DNA of 6,301 nucleotides, taken from assembly GCA_030691225.1 (NCBI GenBank), contig JAUYES010000061.1, positions 1 to 6,301 on the forward strand, read 5' to 3'. Of the stretch, positions 1 through 6,276 are shown in pieces. Made by a program: the position numbers and the translations under genes. Position 1 is the first letter of the stretch. The number at the start of each line of letters is the position of its first letter. The DNA is from Holophaga sp. (GTDB taxonomy: Bacteria; Acidobacteriota; Holophagae; Holophagales; Holophagaceae). A model generated the notes under the pieces. It made no database searches. It saw nothing but the letters and a program-made list of their open reading frames with translations, and was not told the DNA's origin.

Positions 1-1689
1 GCTGTAGGCGATCTGGTTGGAGAACTTGGTGCGGTATAGATTGGTTCGCCAGTTGAGGTTGGAGCCAATGATCCAATCCACGGCCAATTCGGTGGTGTCC
101 AAGGTTTCGGGTTTCAACTTTTCAAGATTGGAACCCAAGGTGAGGGTGTTGGCGCCCGCCAACTCCGAGGGTGCGGGGGCGCGGAAGGCCCGGCCCCACA
201 TGGCCTTGATCGCCAGATTCTCCATGGGAGTGAAGACCAGGGCAACGCGTGGGCTGGTCTGAGAATAGGATTTGGAGCCTGTCTGTCCCGTATCCAGGAA
301 GGCCTGGGTCGAATCCAGTTTGTGGTAATCGAACGACGTGTGATCCGAGCGGATTCCCAAGACGCCCTTGAACATTGAGCCCAAAAGCTTGCCAGAACTG
401 AACTGGGCGTAAAAGCCCCTGCTCGTCATTGGCTGATCCTTGATGTAGCCAAGCCATGGGCCGTTTGGAACGTTGCCTGGGGTGGGCGTGAAATTGGGGG
501 GATCCATCAAGTTATTGCTGTAATGGCTGTTGTCGCCGTCATAGAGGAACCGGGTGCCTTCCATGCCGAATAGCAAGTTGGACCCCTTGGGCAGATCCAC
601 GCTCCATTGGGTTCGCAGGAAAAGATCGCTGGCCGAGGTGTCGAGGTATTCAAAGATGCCGCTGGGGTAATAGCCGCCAAATCCGTTGTCTGGATAAAAC
701 CGAATATTCCATTTGATCTCGTGCTTCTGGTGGCGGATCAAATACTCCTGGTTCCAGTTCTCGCCAAACTTTTTTGAATAGCTGAGGGCTGCAATCTGGC
801 GCTTCTCCCCTAGGTGCTCATCCAGATCCGGGGCCTGCCAAACCCAGCCGTGGCCGGTCTTAAAGTCCCAGGCCTGGTGGTGAAACTGGAAACTCCAACC
901 TTTTAAATCGCCATTGCCCGAAAGCTTTAACCACCCGTACTGGCTTTCCCGTTTGTCGTTGATGGGGAATTTGGCCAGGGGAGCGCCGAGCACATTACCC
1001 ACGGTCCGCAGCGAACCATCATAACTATCGTGGCCGATGCCATCGGTTTGGAAGGCATTGAAGGCCATGACCGCCGAAACCAGATCCCCATCTTTGCCCA
1101 TGGCGAAATCGTAGATGCGGTCACCCTTGCTTCCGATCCGCACCTGGGCCTCGCCGCCTCCGGACAGATCCCAAGGGGTGATGGTTCGCAGTTGGGTTGC
1201 GGAATTCGTGGCGTTGGAACCATAGAGAGCGCTGCCGGGACCTCGCACGACTTCGAGAGTCTTGATCATGAAAACGGGCGTCATCTCAGAGGTATAAGCG
1301 CTGCCGTAGACATTGTCATTGTACGGAATGCCATCCACCAGCAGCAGGATGTGGTTGTTGTTCCAGCCTTCGTGGAGGCCGCGGCTGGCCACGGTACGGC
1401 GATCGTAATCGCGCGCAGGGCCGAAGCCGGGGAGGCTGTAAAGGGCGTCGTTAAGACTGGTCCAGCCATAGGCCTGGAACTGATCACGCGTGATGACGCT
1501 TACGACACTTGGAGCTTCGATGGTGCGCTCCGCCTTTTTGGAGGCCGTGGTGATCGGTGTATTGAGAAGGGCCAGGAGATCCTCCATGTCCTTGCTCTCG
1601 TCTCGCTTTGAACTCGCCTGACCCAAGGCTGGGATGCCGGCCACCAGCGCGAGGCAAAGGAGTTTTGACAATTGGCTTCGGTGTCTCAT
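1..1689 (-). CDS. TonB-dependent outer-membrane receptor (C-terminus beyond window)
   Basis: This gene encodes an energised outer-membrane transporter or receptor; its ligand cannot be told from sequence. The reading frame is open from ATG at 1689 to the window edge, giving 563 residues of what is normally a protein of about 650-800. Residues 1-25 form a signal peptide (basic MRHR start, hydrophobic LLCLALVAGIPAL, likely cleavage after GQA). Residues 36-170 are the plug domain, with LLNTPITTASKKAE, SVVSVITRDQF, LLLVDGIPYND and the family hallmark VRGPGSALYGSNA near 148-160. The rest shows alternating aromatic beta-strands of the barrel, ending with the typical GRAFRAPAPSEL (about 499-510) and LKPETLDTTELAVDW (about 525-539). 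No separate TonB box is obvious. The start is set by AAGGAGG four bases upstream and by the signal peptide. It diverges from the aromatic amino acid operon, and no functional link between the two is visible. Family assignment is very secure; the vitamin, siderophore or other substrate is unknown. Confidence 0.95.
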   Translation of the reverse strand, partial: MRHRSQLSKLLCLALVAGIPALGQASSKRDESKDMEDLLALLNTPITTASKKAERTIEAPSVVSVITRDQFQAYGWTSLNDALYSLPGFGPARDYDRRTVASRGLHEGWNNNHILLLVDGIPYNDNVYGSAYTSEMTPVFMIKTLEVVRGPGSALYGSNATNSATQLRTITPWDLSGGGEAQVRIGSKGDRIYDFAMGKDGDLVSAVMAFNAFQTDGIGHDSYDGSLRTVGNVLGAPLAKFPINDKRESQYGWLKLSGNGDLKGWSFQFHHQAWDFKTGHGWVWQAPDLDEHLGEKRQIAALSYSKKFGENWNQEYLIRHQKHEIKWNIRFYPDNGFGGYYPSGIFEYLDTSASDLFLRTQWSVDLPKGSNLLFGMEGTRFLYDGDNSHYSNNLMDPPNFTPTPGNVPNGPWLGYIKDQPMTSRGFYAQFSSGKLLGSMFKGVLGIRSDHTSFDYHKLDSTQAFLDTGQTGSKSYSQTSPRVALVFTPMENLAIKAMWGRAFRAPAPSELAGANTLTLGSNLEKLKPETLDTTELAVDWIIGSNLNWRTNLYRTKFSNQIAYS

Positions 1690-1693
1690 GGGG

Positions 1694-1723
1694 CCTCCTT
1701 GGGGGCTTGCTAGATCCTCCTTC
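1694..1723 (-). promoter_or_regulatory. Two Shine-Dalgarno-like sites before the receptor gene
   Basis: On the minus strand GAAGGAGG (1723-1716) and AAGGAGG (1700-1694) lie 22 bases apart. The second sits four bases before the receptor ATG and is the functional site. The first has no ATG, GTG or TTG at a usable distance, so it may be a standby ribosome site or chance. The spacer of four is a little short for such a strong site. Confidence 0.6.
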
Positions 1724-1743
1724 GGCAAAATGGTTTGAAAATG

Positions 1744-1771
1744 TTAATAAAAAAATAGAAAAATTCGGCAA
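1744..1771 (-). promoter_or_regulatory. Possible sigma-70 promoter for the receptor gene
   Basis: Reading the minus strand, TTGCCG (1771-1766, four of six matches to TTGACA) is followed after 16 bases by TATTAA (1749-1744, four of six matches to TATAAT). The surroundings are strongly AT-rich. Transcription would begin near 1737, giving a leader of about 48 bases that contains both Shine-Dalgarno-like sites. This is a consensus match only, in AT-rich DNA where chance matches are common. Confidence 0.25.
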
Positions 1772-1841
1772 TAAGCATCAAAGATGATGGTTTTGTAATG
1801 TTGACGTGAGATTCCCCTTTTTTGATGGATTTGACTACATA

Positions 1842-1869
1842 AGCTCCCTTTAAACATCTATTTGGAGCT
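1842..1869. repeat. Inverted repeat AGCTCC-N16-GGAGCT in the divergent intergenic region
   Basis: Perfect 6-bp arms at 1842-1847 and 1864-1869 lie about two helical turns apart centre to centre. They sit just downstream of TTGACT (1831-1836), which matches the -35 consensus at five of six positions, although no good -10 box is found at the right distance. The repeat could be an operator for the aromatic operon or a hairpin in its 5' leader. Arms this short could also arise by chance. Confidence 0.3.
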
Positions 1870-1920
1870 GCTAGGTATTAAATTAATCGAAGAAGTCATA
1901 TGATCCCTACAGAGAAGACC

Positions 1921-2022
1921 ATGCATTCCTGCCTTATTACCTTCGCCTTTACCTACGCTTACCGCCGATATTTCGGCGGGGGCGGTGGATTGGTTGAGGG
2001 CATGGGCATGCTGGAGTCATAG
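1921..2022 (+). CDS. Phe/Tyr-rich leader peptide of the aromatic amino acid operon
   Basis: A 33-codon ORF (ATG at 1921, TAG at 2020-2022) encodes [18 protein letters not shown] followed by a glycine-rich tail (GGGGG) and [10 protein letters not shown]. Six of the eleven residues at positions 8-18 are Phe or Tyr: F8, F10, Y12, Y14, Y17, F18. It ends 109 bases before a gene that makes the Phe precursor phenylpyruvate. This matches the known logic of leader peptides such as enterobacterial PheL, where the ribosome stalls on codons for the end product when its charged tRNA is scarce. The hairpin CCGCCGA-TATT-TCGGCGG lies inside the aromatic codons. An in-frame ATG at 1900 would add MIPTEKT; neither start has a strong Shine-Dalgarno (AGAGAAG precedes 1921). 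No uridine tract follows, so control of translation, or Rho-dependent termination, is as likely as classic attenuation. The ORF and codon content are seen directly; the function is inferred. Confidence 0.7.
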   Translation: MHSCLITFAFTYAYRRYFGGGGGLVEGMGMLES

Positions 2023-2063
2023 AGCCCGATCTGTCATCACGCAACCGTCCGCCATTTCGGTGG
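1962..2063 (+). promoter_or_regulatory. Alternative hairpins of a putative attenuator
   Basis: Arm 1, CCGCCGA (1962-1968), pairs perfectly with arm 2, TCGGCGG (1973-1979), around a TATT loop; GGCGG recurs at 1981-1985. Arm 3, CCGCC (2049-2053), can pair with either GGCGG copy or with arm 4, GGTGG (2059-2063, one G-U pair). Segments 1962-1980 and 2049-2064 resemble each other (CCGCC, then ATTTCGG and GGG). This 1:2 / 2:3 / 3:4 pattern is that of amino-acid attenuators. A ribosome stalled on the Phe/Tyr codons would cover arm 1 and free arm 2. The 3:4 stem is short and lacks a following T-run, so it is not a normal intrinsic terminator. Pairings were found by eye, with no folding energies. Confidence 0.45.
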
Positions 2064-2083
2064 GTGGATTGCCGTGTCGATCA

Positions 2084-2131
2084 GGTGGATCCATTCCCGG
2101 GAAAGGCGGCGAAACCCCGGAGGATCCCACC
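2084..2131 (+). promoter_or_regulatory. Hairpin burying the ribosome binding site of the fusion gene
   Basis: GGATCC (2087-2092) pairs with GGATCC (2122-2127), GGT (2084-2086) with ACC (2129-2131) across a bulged C, TCC (2095-2097) with GGA (2119-2121), and GGG (2099-2101) with CCC (2115-2117). The 13-base loop contains GGCGG. The Shine-Dalgarno GGAGG (2119-2123), eight bases before ATG 2132, is entirely inside the stem. This suggests translation depends on opening the hairpin, perhaps coupled to the upstream leader ORF. The structure is read by eye and has not been energy-tested. Confidence 0.45.
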
Positions 2132-4159
2132 ATGGACCCCAACACCGAAACCCTCACCCACGCGACCCTCGACAAAGCTCGAGAGGCTATTCTGGCCACG
2201 GATCGGGAGCTTGTACATCTGCTGGCACGGCGCTTTGAAACGGTGCGCCAAGTAGCGGAAGTCAAACGCGCAGAGGACAGCCTTCCGCTTTTAGATGAAG
2301 CGCGGGAGCGGGCCGTACAGGAAACCTGGTTGCAGGATTCCGAGGCACTGGGTTTATCGGCGCCCTTCGCCAGGCGGATTCTCAAAGAAATTCTCAATCA
2401 TTCGCGGCGGATTCAGGAACCGATCCTGGAGGCGCACGAAGCTTCGACACGTCGTTCTCGTGTGGGCTTTCAGGGCATAGCAGGCGCCCATAGCGCATTG
2501 GCGGCGGCTCACTTGATGGCCATGCGATCCAATGCTGGAGCCGAATTGCAGGGCTATCCAACATTTCAGGATGCGGTTGTGGCCCTCCAGAACGGTGAAG
2601 TTCGGTACGCCTTGCTTCCCGTGGAAAACAGCATCGGCGGCAGCATACAGGATGTAAATCGTCTGGTTTGTGATCAGTCGCTGCACATTGTGGACGAAGA
2701 AGTTTGGGAAGTAGAACATGTGCTGGCAGCGCTTCCGGGGGCAGCGCTGGAATCGATCCAAACCGTGCGAAGCCACGCGGCGGCGTTGATCCAGTGCGAG
2801 ACCTTTTTGCGCGGCCTCGTCGGTGTGGAAGCCCATCCTTGGTTCGATACGGCTGGTGCCGCCGCATCGCTTGGAGCCAGTGACATGAGCGTAGCGGTGC
2901 TGTGCTCCGAAGAAGCCGCCGTCGCATGCGGATTAGTGGTGTTGGCCCGTCATATTGCCGATCACGATCGCAACGAAACCCGCTTTGTGTTGCTTGCCAT
3001 GGAACCAGAGACGCCCGATTCACGATTGCCCTGCAAGACCTCCCTCCTGCTGCGCCTCAATCATCACGAAGGTTCCCTGGCCCGAGCCTTAGCAGCCTTC
3101 GCGGAATCCCGCGTCAATCTCACGCGCATAGAGAGCCGCCCCCAGCCAGAAACGCCCTGGGAGTACCTGTTCTTTGTCGATGTGGAAGGACATCAAGGTG
3201 AGCCGCACTTGAAGGCAGCTCTCGCTCGCGTGCGAGCCTGCTGCAACCATCTGCGCGTGTTGGGCAGTTTCCCAAATCGGAGTGTGCGGCAGGAAGCCCA
3301 TCTAGATGGTCCTCGGCCGGAGGCGATTCTTTGTCCCATGCAGCCTCCCATGGCTGTTCTACCGCCTGCACAGGATCATCTGCGCTCCTCGTTTCACCTC
3401 GGCAACGTGGTGATCGGAGATGGACGCTTCGTGCTCATTTCCGGGCCCTGCGCCATCGAAAGTCGAGAGCAAATTCTGGAGGCCGCGGCGATGGTGAAGG
3501 CGGCTGGAGCTGCGGTGCTGCGGGGTGGCGCCTTTAAGCCGCGCACATCACCCTATGCCTTCCAGGGCTTAGGGTTGGAAGGGCTACGCTACCTTCGGGA
3601 AGCCGGGCGCCATTTCGATTTGCCCGTGGTGACGGAAGTGCTGACTATCGAAGATATTTCCATCGTGGCTGCCCACGCCGATGTGCTTCAGGTAGGCGCT
3701 CGCAACATGCACAATTTCGCCCTGCTCAAAGAGTTGGGCAGATTAGACAAGCCTGTGATCCTGAAACGCGGCATGAGTGCCACCGTTAAGGAATTCCTCC
3801 TGGCAGCCGAGTACATTCTGGCGGGTGGTAATCAGCAGGTAATTCTATGTGAACGGGGTATTCGCACCTTCGAAACAGGGACGCGCGCCACCCTCGATCT
3901 AGCCGCTATTCCCATTCTTAAACGAGCCACACACTTGCCCGTGATCGTGGATCCTTCCCATGCCGCAGGCGATCGCCTATTGGTAGTGCCCTTGGCGTTG
4001 GCCGCCGCCGCAGCAGGTGCCGATGGGCTGATCGTGGAAGCGCATCCCCATCCTGAAACGGCTCTTTGCGATAAGGAGCAGGCCCTCACCCGTGAGGATC
4101 TGGAACAAATGGTGGCTGGGCTCAAACCCATCGTGGCTTCCCAGGGGCGCCGATGGTGA
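2132..4159 (+). CDS. Trifunctional chorismate mutase / prephenate dehydratase / DAHP synthase
   Basis: A cytosolic 675-residue fusion of three aromatic-pathway enzymes. Residues 11-97 are an AroQ chorismate mutase; against E. coli PheA the active-site residues R17, R34, K45, D55, R58, E59, S91 and Q95 are all present. Residues 109-290 are prephenate dehydratase ([30 protein letters not shown], catalytic NETRF at 281-285). Residues 302-382 are an ACT domain with intact Phe-site ESRP (334-337); the usual GALV is replaced by GSLA (314-317). After a proline-rich linker (383-420), residues 421-670 are a type I-beta DAHP synthase ([51 protein letters not shown]). Its likely metal ligands C440, H610, E636 and D647 have the same spacing as in the Thermotoga maritima enzyme as I recall it. 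The start at 2132 is chosen because GGAGG lies eight bases upstream and the mutase begins right after it; an in-frame GTG at 1985 adds 49 residues unlike any domain. The chemistry is secure. Phe inhibition of both ends is inferred. Confidence 0.95.
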   Translation: MDPNTETLTHATLDKAREAILATDRELVHLLARRFETVRQVAEVKRAEDSLPLLDEARERAVQETWLQDSEALGLSAPFARRILKEILNHSRRIQEPILEAHEASTRRSRVGFQGIAGAHSALAAAHLMAMRSNAGAELQGYPTFQDAVVALQNGEVRYALLPVENSIGGSIQDVNRLVCDQSLHIVDEEVWEVEHVLAALPGAALESIQTVRSHAAALIQCETFLRGLVGVEAHPWFDTAGAAASLGASDMSVAVLCSEEAAVACGLVVLARHIADHDRNETRFVLLAMEPETPDSRLPCKTSLLLRLNHHEGSLARALAAFAESRVNLTRIESRPQPETPWEYLFFVDVEGHQGEPHLKAALARVRACCNHLRVLGSFPNRSVRQEAHLDGPRPEAILCPMQPPMAVLPPAQDHLRSSFHLGNVVIGDGRFVLISGPCAIESREQILEAAAMVKAAGAAVLRGGAFKPRTSPYAFQGLGLEGLRYLREAGRHFDLPVVTEVLTIEDISIVAAHADVLQVGARNMHNFALLKELGRLDKPVILKRGMSATVKEFLLAAEYILAGGNQQVILCERGIRTFETGTRATLDLAAIPILKRATHLPVIVDPSHAAGDRLLVVPLALAAAAAGADGLIVEAHPHPETALCDKEQALTREDLEQMVAGLKPIVASQGRRW

Positions 4160-5361
4160 GCGAAAACCCAACTCTGAACCGATTGGTGGCCTCCATGGGA
4201 CTATCACCCACGATGGCAGGAGCGGCGGCGATTGCCTGTCATCCCGACCCGGTGGATTTATCCATCGGCGAACCAGAAGGTCCGCCTCCGCTTTGCGTGC
4301 GGGAAGCGGCTGCAGCAGCTGCGCTCGAAGGCCGAACGCGGTACGGCCCGGTGGCGGGTTTGCCTGAATTACGCGATCAGGTGGCTCAGGATTTAAGCCA
4401 TCGGGATGGGGTGGCATATACACAGGAGAACGTCATCATCACCAGCGGCGGTAAGGCAGCCATCCTGGATGCGTTGCGCTGCGTGCTGAACCCTGGCGAC
4501 GAGGTGCTGATCTTTGCGCCATATTGGCCTTCGTTTCGGGATCAGGTGGTTTTGGCTGGAGGTGTGCCCGTTATCGTTCCCTTTGGCGAGGATTACTTGC
4601 CCACGCTTGCGAATTTGGAAGGCTCCTTCGGCGCTCTTACTAAGGCCGTAATTCTCAACCAACCCAGCAACCCCACGGGGTGCGTTTGGGATGCCACGCG
4701 CATTCAGGTCCTGGCGCAATTGGTCCAACGTTATTGTGCTTGGATCATCGTGGATCAGGTGTATGGAACGCTCACCCTTGAGAGGCCTGAAACGCCATTT
4801 CTGCGCCAGGTTCCTGAGCTCCAGGATCGCTGCATTGTGGTGGAAAGTTTCTCCAAACGGTTCGCCATGACGGGCTACCGACTAGGGGCAGCGGCAGGAC
4901 CCTTGCCTTTGATTGGGGCCATGGTTTCCCTAGCTTCGAATAGTGTCACTCATCCCAGCATGGTGAGTCAGCATGCCGGAATCGCTGCGCTCGGTATGGA
5001 TGGGAAATGGGAGCAGGCCATGGTCACTTCGTTGAGGAAGCGTCGGGATCGAATGATGGGAGAGCTTGACGGGCTATCAGGCCTGAGGCTGCATCCCCCA
5101 AAGGGTGCGCTATACCTCTTTCCCAATATCACCGACTGGCTGGTGGACCACGGTGTGGCCAACGACATTGAGTTCGTGCGCCGCCTTCGCGAAGAGAGTG
5201 GCGTAAAAGTCCTGCCCGGCTCTGTTTTTGGAGCAAAGGGGCATTTTCGCATTTCCTATGCGGGTCCTGAAACCGAAGTTTGGGAGGGCCTCCGGCGTTT
5301 GCGGGTGTTTTTGAAATCAAGGTCTGTGTGTGCGATGGCTAAGATCGGAATCGAACGTTGA
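4153..5361 (+). CDS. Class I PLP-dependent aminotransferase, probably aromatic or aspartate/prephenate type
   Basis: A 402-residue cytosolic fold-type I aminotransferase, of normal length for the AspC-like subgroup. Visible landmarks are SIGEPEG (37-43), [13 protein letters not shown] (62-74), SGGKAAI (98-104, cofactor phosphate loop), APYWPSF (122-128), NQPSNPTG (169-176, with N173), DQVYG (201-205, D201 contacting the pyridine nitrogen and Y204), [14 protein letters not shown] with Schiff-base lysine K235, and FRISYAG with substrate-carboxylate arginine R366. Its ATG overlaps the stop of the fusion gene by 7 nt (ATGGTGA), with AGGGG five bases upstream, so the two are almost certainly co-transcribed and translationally coupled. 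A GTG one codon later is also possible. By context it should turn phenylpyruvate into Phe; prephenate to arogenate, hydroxyphenylpyruvate to Tyr, or aspartate transamination cannot be excluded. The last 15 or so residues extend past the usual C-terminal helix. No clear terminator follows. Confidence 0.92.
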   Translation: MVSENPTLNRLVASMGLSPTMAGAAAIACHPDPVDLSIGEPEGPPPLCVREAAAAAALEGRTRYGPVAGLPELRDQVAQDLSHRDGVAYTQENVIITSGGKAAILDALRCVLNPGDEVLIFAPYWPSFRDQVVLAGGVPVIVPFGEDYLPTLANLEGSFGALTKAVILNQPSNPTGCVWDATRIQVLAQLVQRYCAWIIVDQVYGTLTLERPETPFLRQVPELQDRCIVVESFSKRFAMTGYRLGAAAGPLPLIGAMVSLASNSVTHPSMVSQHAGIAALGMDGKWEQAMVTSLRKRRDRMMGELDGLSGLRLHPPKGALYLFPNITDWLVDHGVANDIEFVRRLREESGVKVLPGSVFGAKGHFRISYAGPETEVWEGLRRLRVFLKSRSVCAMAKIGIER

Positions 5362-5362
5362 T

Positions 5363-5797
5363 TTATTCCGTTACGACCACACAAAGCTGGTCGAAACAGT
5401 AAATCTTGATTGGGAATTGCTCCAAGGAATTTAGCCAACAATCGAGTCGCACGGAGGCGCCTGGGGCAATACGCAACCTTGGAATCAGGTTCGAGATTCT
5501 GGAATTACTGGCACCAATTGGCAGATTCATGGCGAGGTAATGCTGATATCCAGAATTATCTACGAAGGCCATGTCCTCTGGGGCAAAGGCGATAAATCCC
5601 GAGGTCGTATTCGTCAATTTCATCTTGAATGTACCGGCCGCGAAATGCAGGACGGTGATCTTTAGGCCTTTCACTTCGAAGGGCCGCTGCGGTAGGTGCT
5701 TGTAGTTGATCTGCGGAATGGGCGGTTGGGAGGGTGCCTGGGTGGCCGAAAGCGTGAGGGCCCCGGCTAATGGGGCAGCAAATAATTGCGATCGCAT
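5363..5797 (-). CDS. Small secreted protein of unknown function
   Basis: A 144-residue protein with an N-terminal export signal (MRSQ, then hydrophobic LFAAPLAGALTLSA, probable cleavage after ATQA at about residue 21) and a proline/glutamine-rich start of the mature chain (PSQPPIPQ). The rest alternates hydrophobic residues as in a beta-sandwich: LKITVLHF, FKMKLTNTTSGFIAF, AFVDNSGYQHYL, IAPGASVRLDCWL, IKIYCFDQLCVVV. The pattern N-T near-strand followed by a 'VD..G' turn is reminiscent of immunoglobulin-like DUF4352-type domains, but I do not recognise a specific family. Mature cysteines are C120, C134 and C139. The start at 5797 is set by AAGGAG five bases upstream and the signal peptide; the same frame stays open to 6214 but that extension looks non-coding. 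Its stop is one base from the aminotransferase stop, on the opposite strand. It is probably periplasmic or extracellular. Confidence 0.8.
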   Translation of the reverse strand: MRSQLFAAPLAGALTLSATQAPSQPPIPQINYKHLPQRPFEVKGLKITVLHFAAGTFKMKLTNTTSGFIAFAPEDMAFVDNSGYQHYLAMNLPIGASNSRISNLIPRLRIAPGASVRLDCWLNSLEQFPIKIYCFDQLCVVVTE

Positions 5798-5828
5798 GGA
5801 ATCTCCTTTTCTGGAATGGGATTTGGAT

Positions 5829-5844
5829 ATCAAAAGGAGTGCCA
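5829..5844 (-). promoter_or_regulatory. Sigma-54-like promoter for the small secreted protein
   Basis: On the minus strand TGGCACTCCTTTTGAT reads as a -24 element (TGGCAC) and a -12 element (TTGA) with exactly ten bases between the GG and the G of the -12 box, the spacing required by sigma-54. Transcription would start near 5818, leaving about 20 bases before ATG 5797, just enough for the AAGGAG site. The usually invariant C of the -12 GC is A here, which is a serious weakness. No enhancer site was identified. Confidence 0.3.
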
Positions 5845-6124
5845 GTCCTGGAGGCACCCGAATAGCCCTTAAGCAAAGGCAAAACATCAGGTGCTTCGCC
5901 GTTTGCCGAAGGCGTTTCGCACAGGTCCGTCGCGATCTGCAACCTAACCAATTGTTCGTATGGTCCCAGGGGGGAACTGTTGTTTTTTGAATTTGCCAAA
6001 GAACGCCGCCACGAGGGTTAGGCACTCCTTCAGCCCAAACCAGACAAACATCGGAGCGCTGAGGCACCGATGCAGGTCCTTCTATCCCGTGTCTTGCTCC
6101 TCCGTACCTAGAATCCGCGAGTCC

Positions 6125-6143
6125 GTCCCAGGTTGTCCCAGGT
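6125..6143. repeat. Tandem GTCCCAGGT repeat with 10-bp period
   Basis: GTCCCAGGT occurs at 6125-6133 and again at 6135-6143, one helical turn apart. GTCCCAGG also occurs at 5963-5970 and GTCCCAG at 6228-6234. Same-face direct repeats between divergent genes can be activator sites; a small chance duplication is equally possible. Confidence 0.4.
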
Positions 6144-6265
6144 CGGTCACAAAAGAGATGAAGCTCTGGTTGGTTAGGGCGAAGCTTGATCCAAGTGGCG
6201 ATGCGCCCCACCATTTGTGCAGTTCATGTCCCAGCAGCAGGTTGCAGAAGGTCGCAAGGTTCCTT

Positions 6266-6271
6266 GGGAGG
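6266..6271 (+). promoter_or_regulatory. Ribosome binding site GGGAGG before the last gene
   Basis: GGGAGG lies five bases before ATG 6277, the same arrangement as for the other genes here, and is the main reason to call a gene start at the right edge. Confidence 0.6.
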
Positions 6272-6276
6272 CCAGC

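Larger units (their letters stand above)
5798..6276. other. Intergenic region with no convincing gene
   Basis: This 479-bp stretch separates the leftward secreted-protein gene from the rightward gene starting at 6277, so it should hold two divergent promoters. Open frames on both strands exist, but their translations are rich in Arg, Pro, Cys and Ser without domain-like pattern, and they lack ribosome binding sites. Visible items are the sigma-54-like site at 5829-5844, the short dyad CTTCG/CGAAG (5894-5898, 5907-5911), and repeated GTCCCAG words at 5963, 6125, 6135 and 6228. No tRNA, rRNA, CRISPR or insertion-sequence end is seen. A degraded gene or a small RNA cannot be ruled out. Confidence 0.55.

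Noticed and set aside
1030..1611. 193-codon plus-strand open frame
   Set aside because: It lies wholly inside the receptor gene on the other strand, where the minus frame gives clear plug-domain motifs. It is a shadow frame.
1801..1836. TTGACG (1801) and TTGACT (1831) as -35 boxes of the aromatic operon
   Set aside because: Each matches five of six consensus bases, but no acceptable -10 hexamer lies 16-18 bases downstream of either, so no promoter is annotated.
2049..2063. Intrinsic terminator before the fusion gene
   Set aside because: The stem is only five pairs with a G-U and is followed by GTGGATTG rather than a T-run, so it is kept only as part of an alternative-pairing scheme.
1985..2131. 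N-terminal extension of the fusion protein from an in-frame GTG at 1985
   Set aside because: The 49 extra residues resemble no part of a chorismate mutase, overlap the leader ORF, and lack the GGAGG/8-base arrangement seen before ATG 2132.
2394..3023. 209-codon minus-strand open frame
   Set aside because: It is antisense to the prephenate dehydratase domain; its translation is Arg/Pro-rich with no domain features.
3977..4423. 148-codon minus-strand open frame across the fusion/aminotransferase junction
   Set aside because: Antisense to two well-supported genes with intact motifs, and no ribosome site.
5798..6214. Upstream extension of the secreted protein to an ATG at 6214
   Set aside because: The added 139 residues look non-coding and would bury a good signal peptide inside the protein; AAGGAG marks 5797 as the start.
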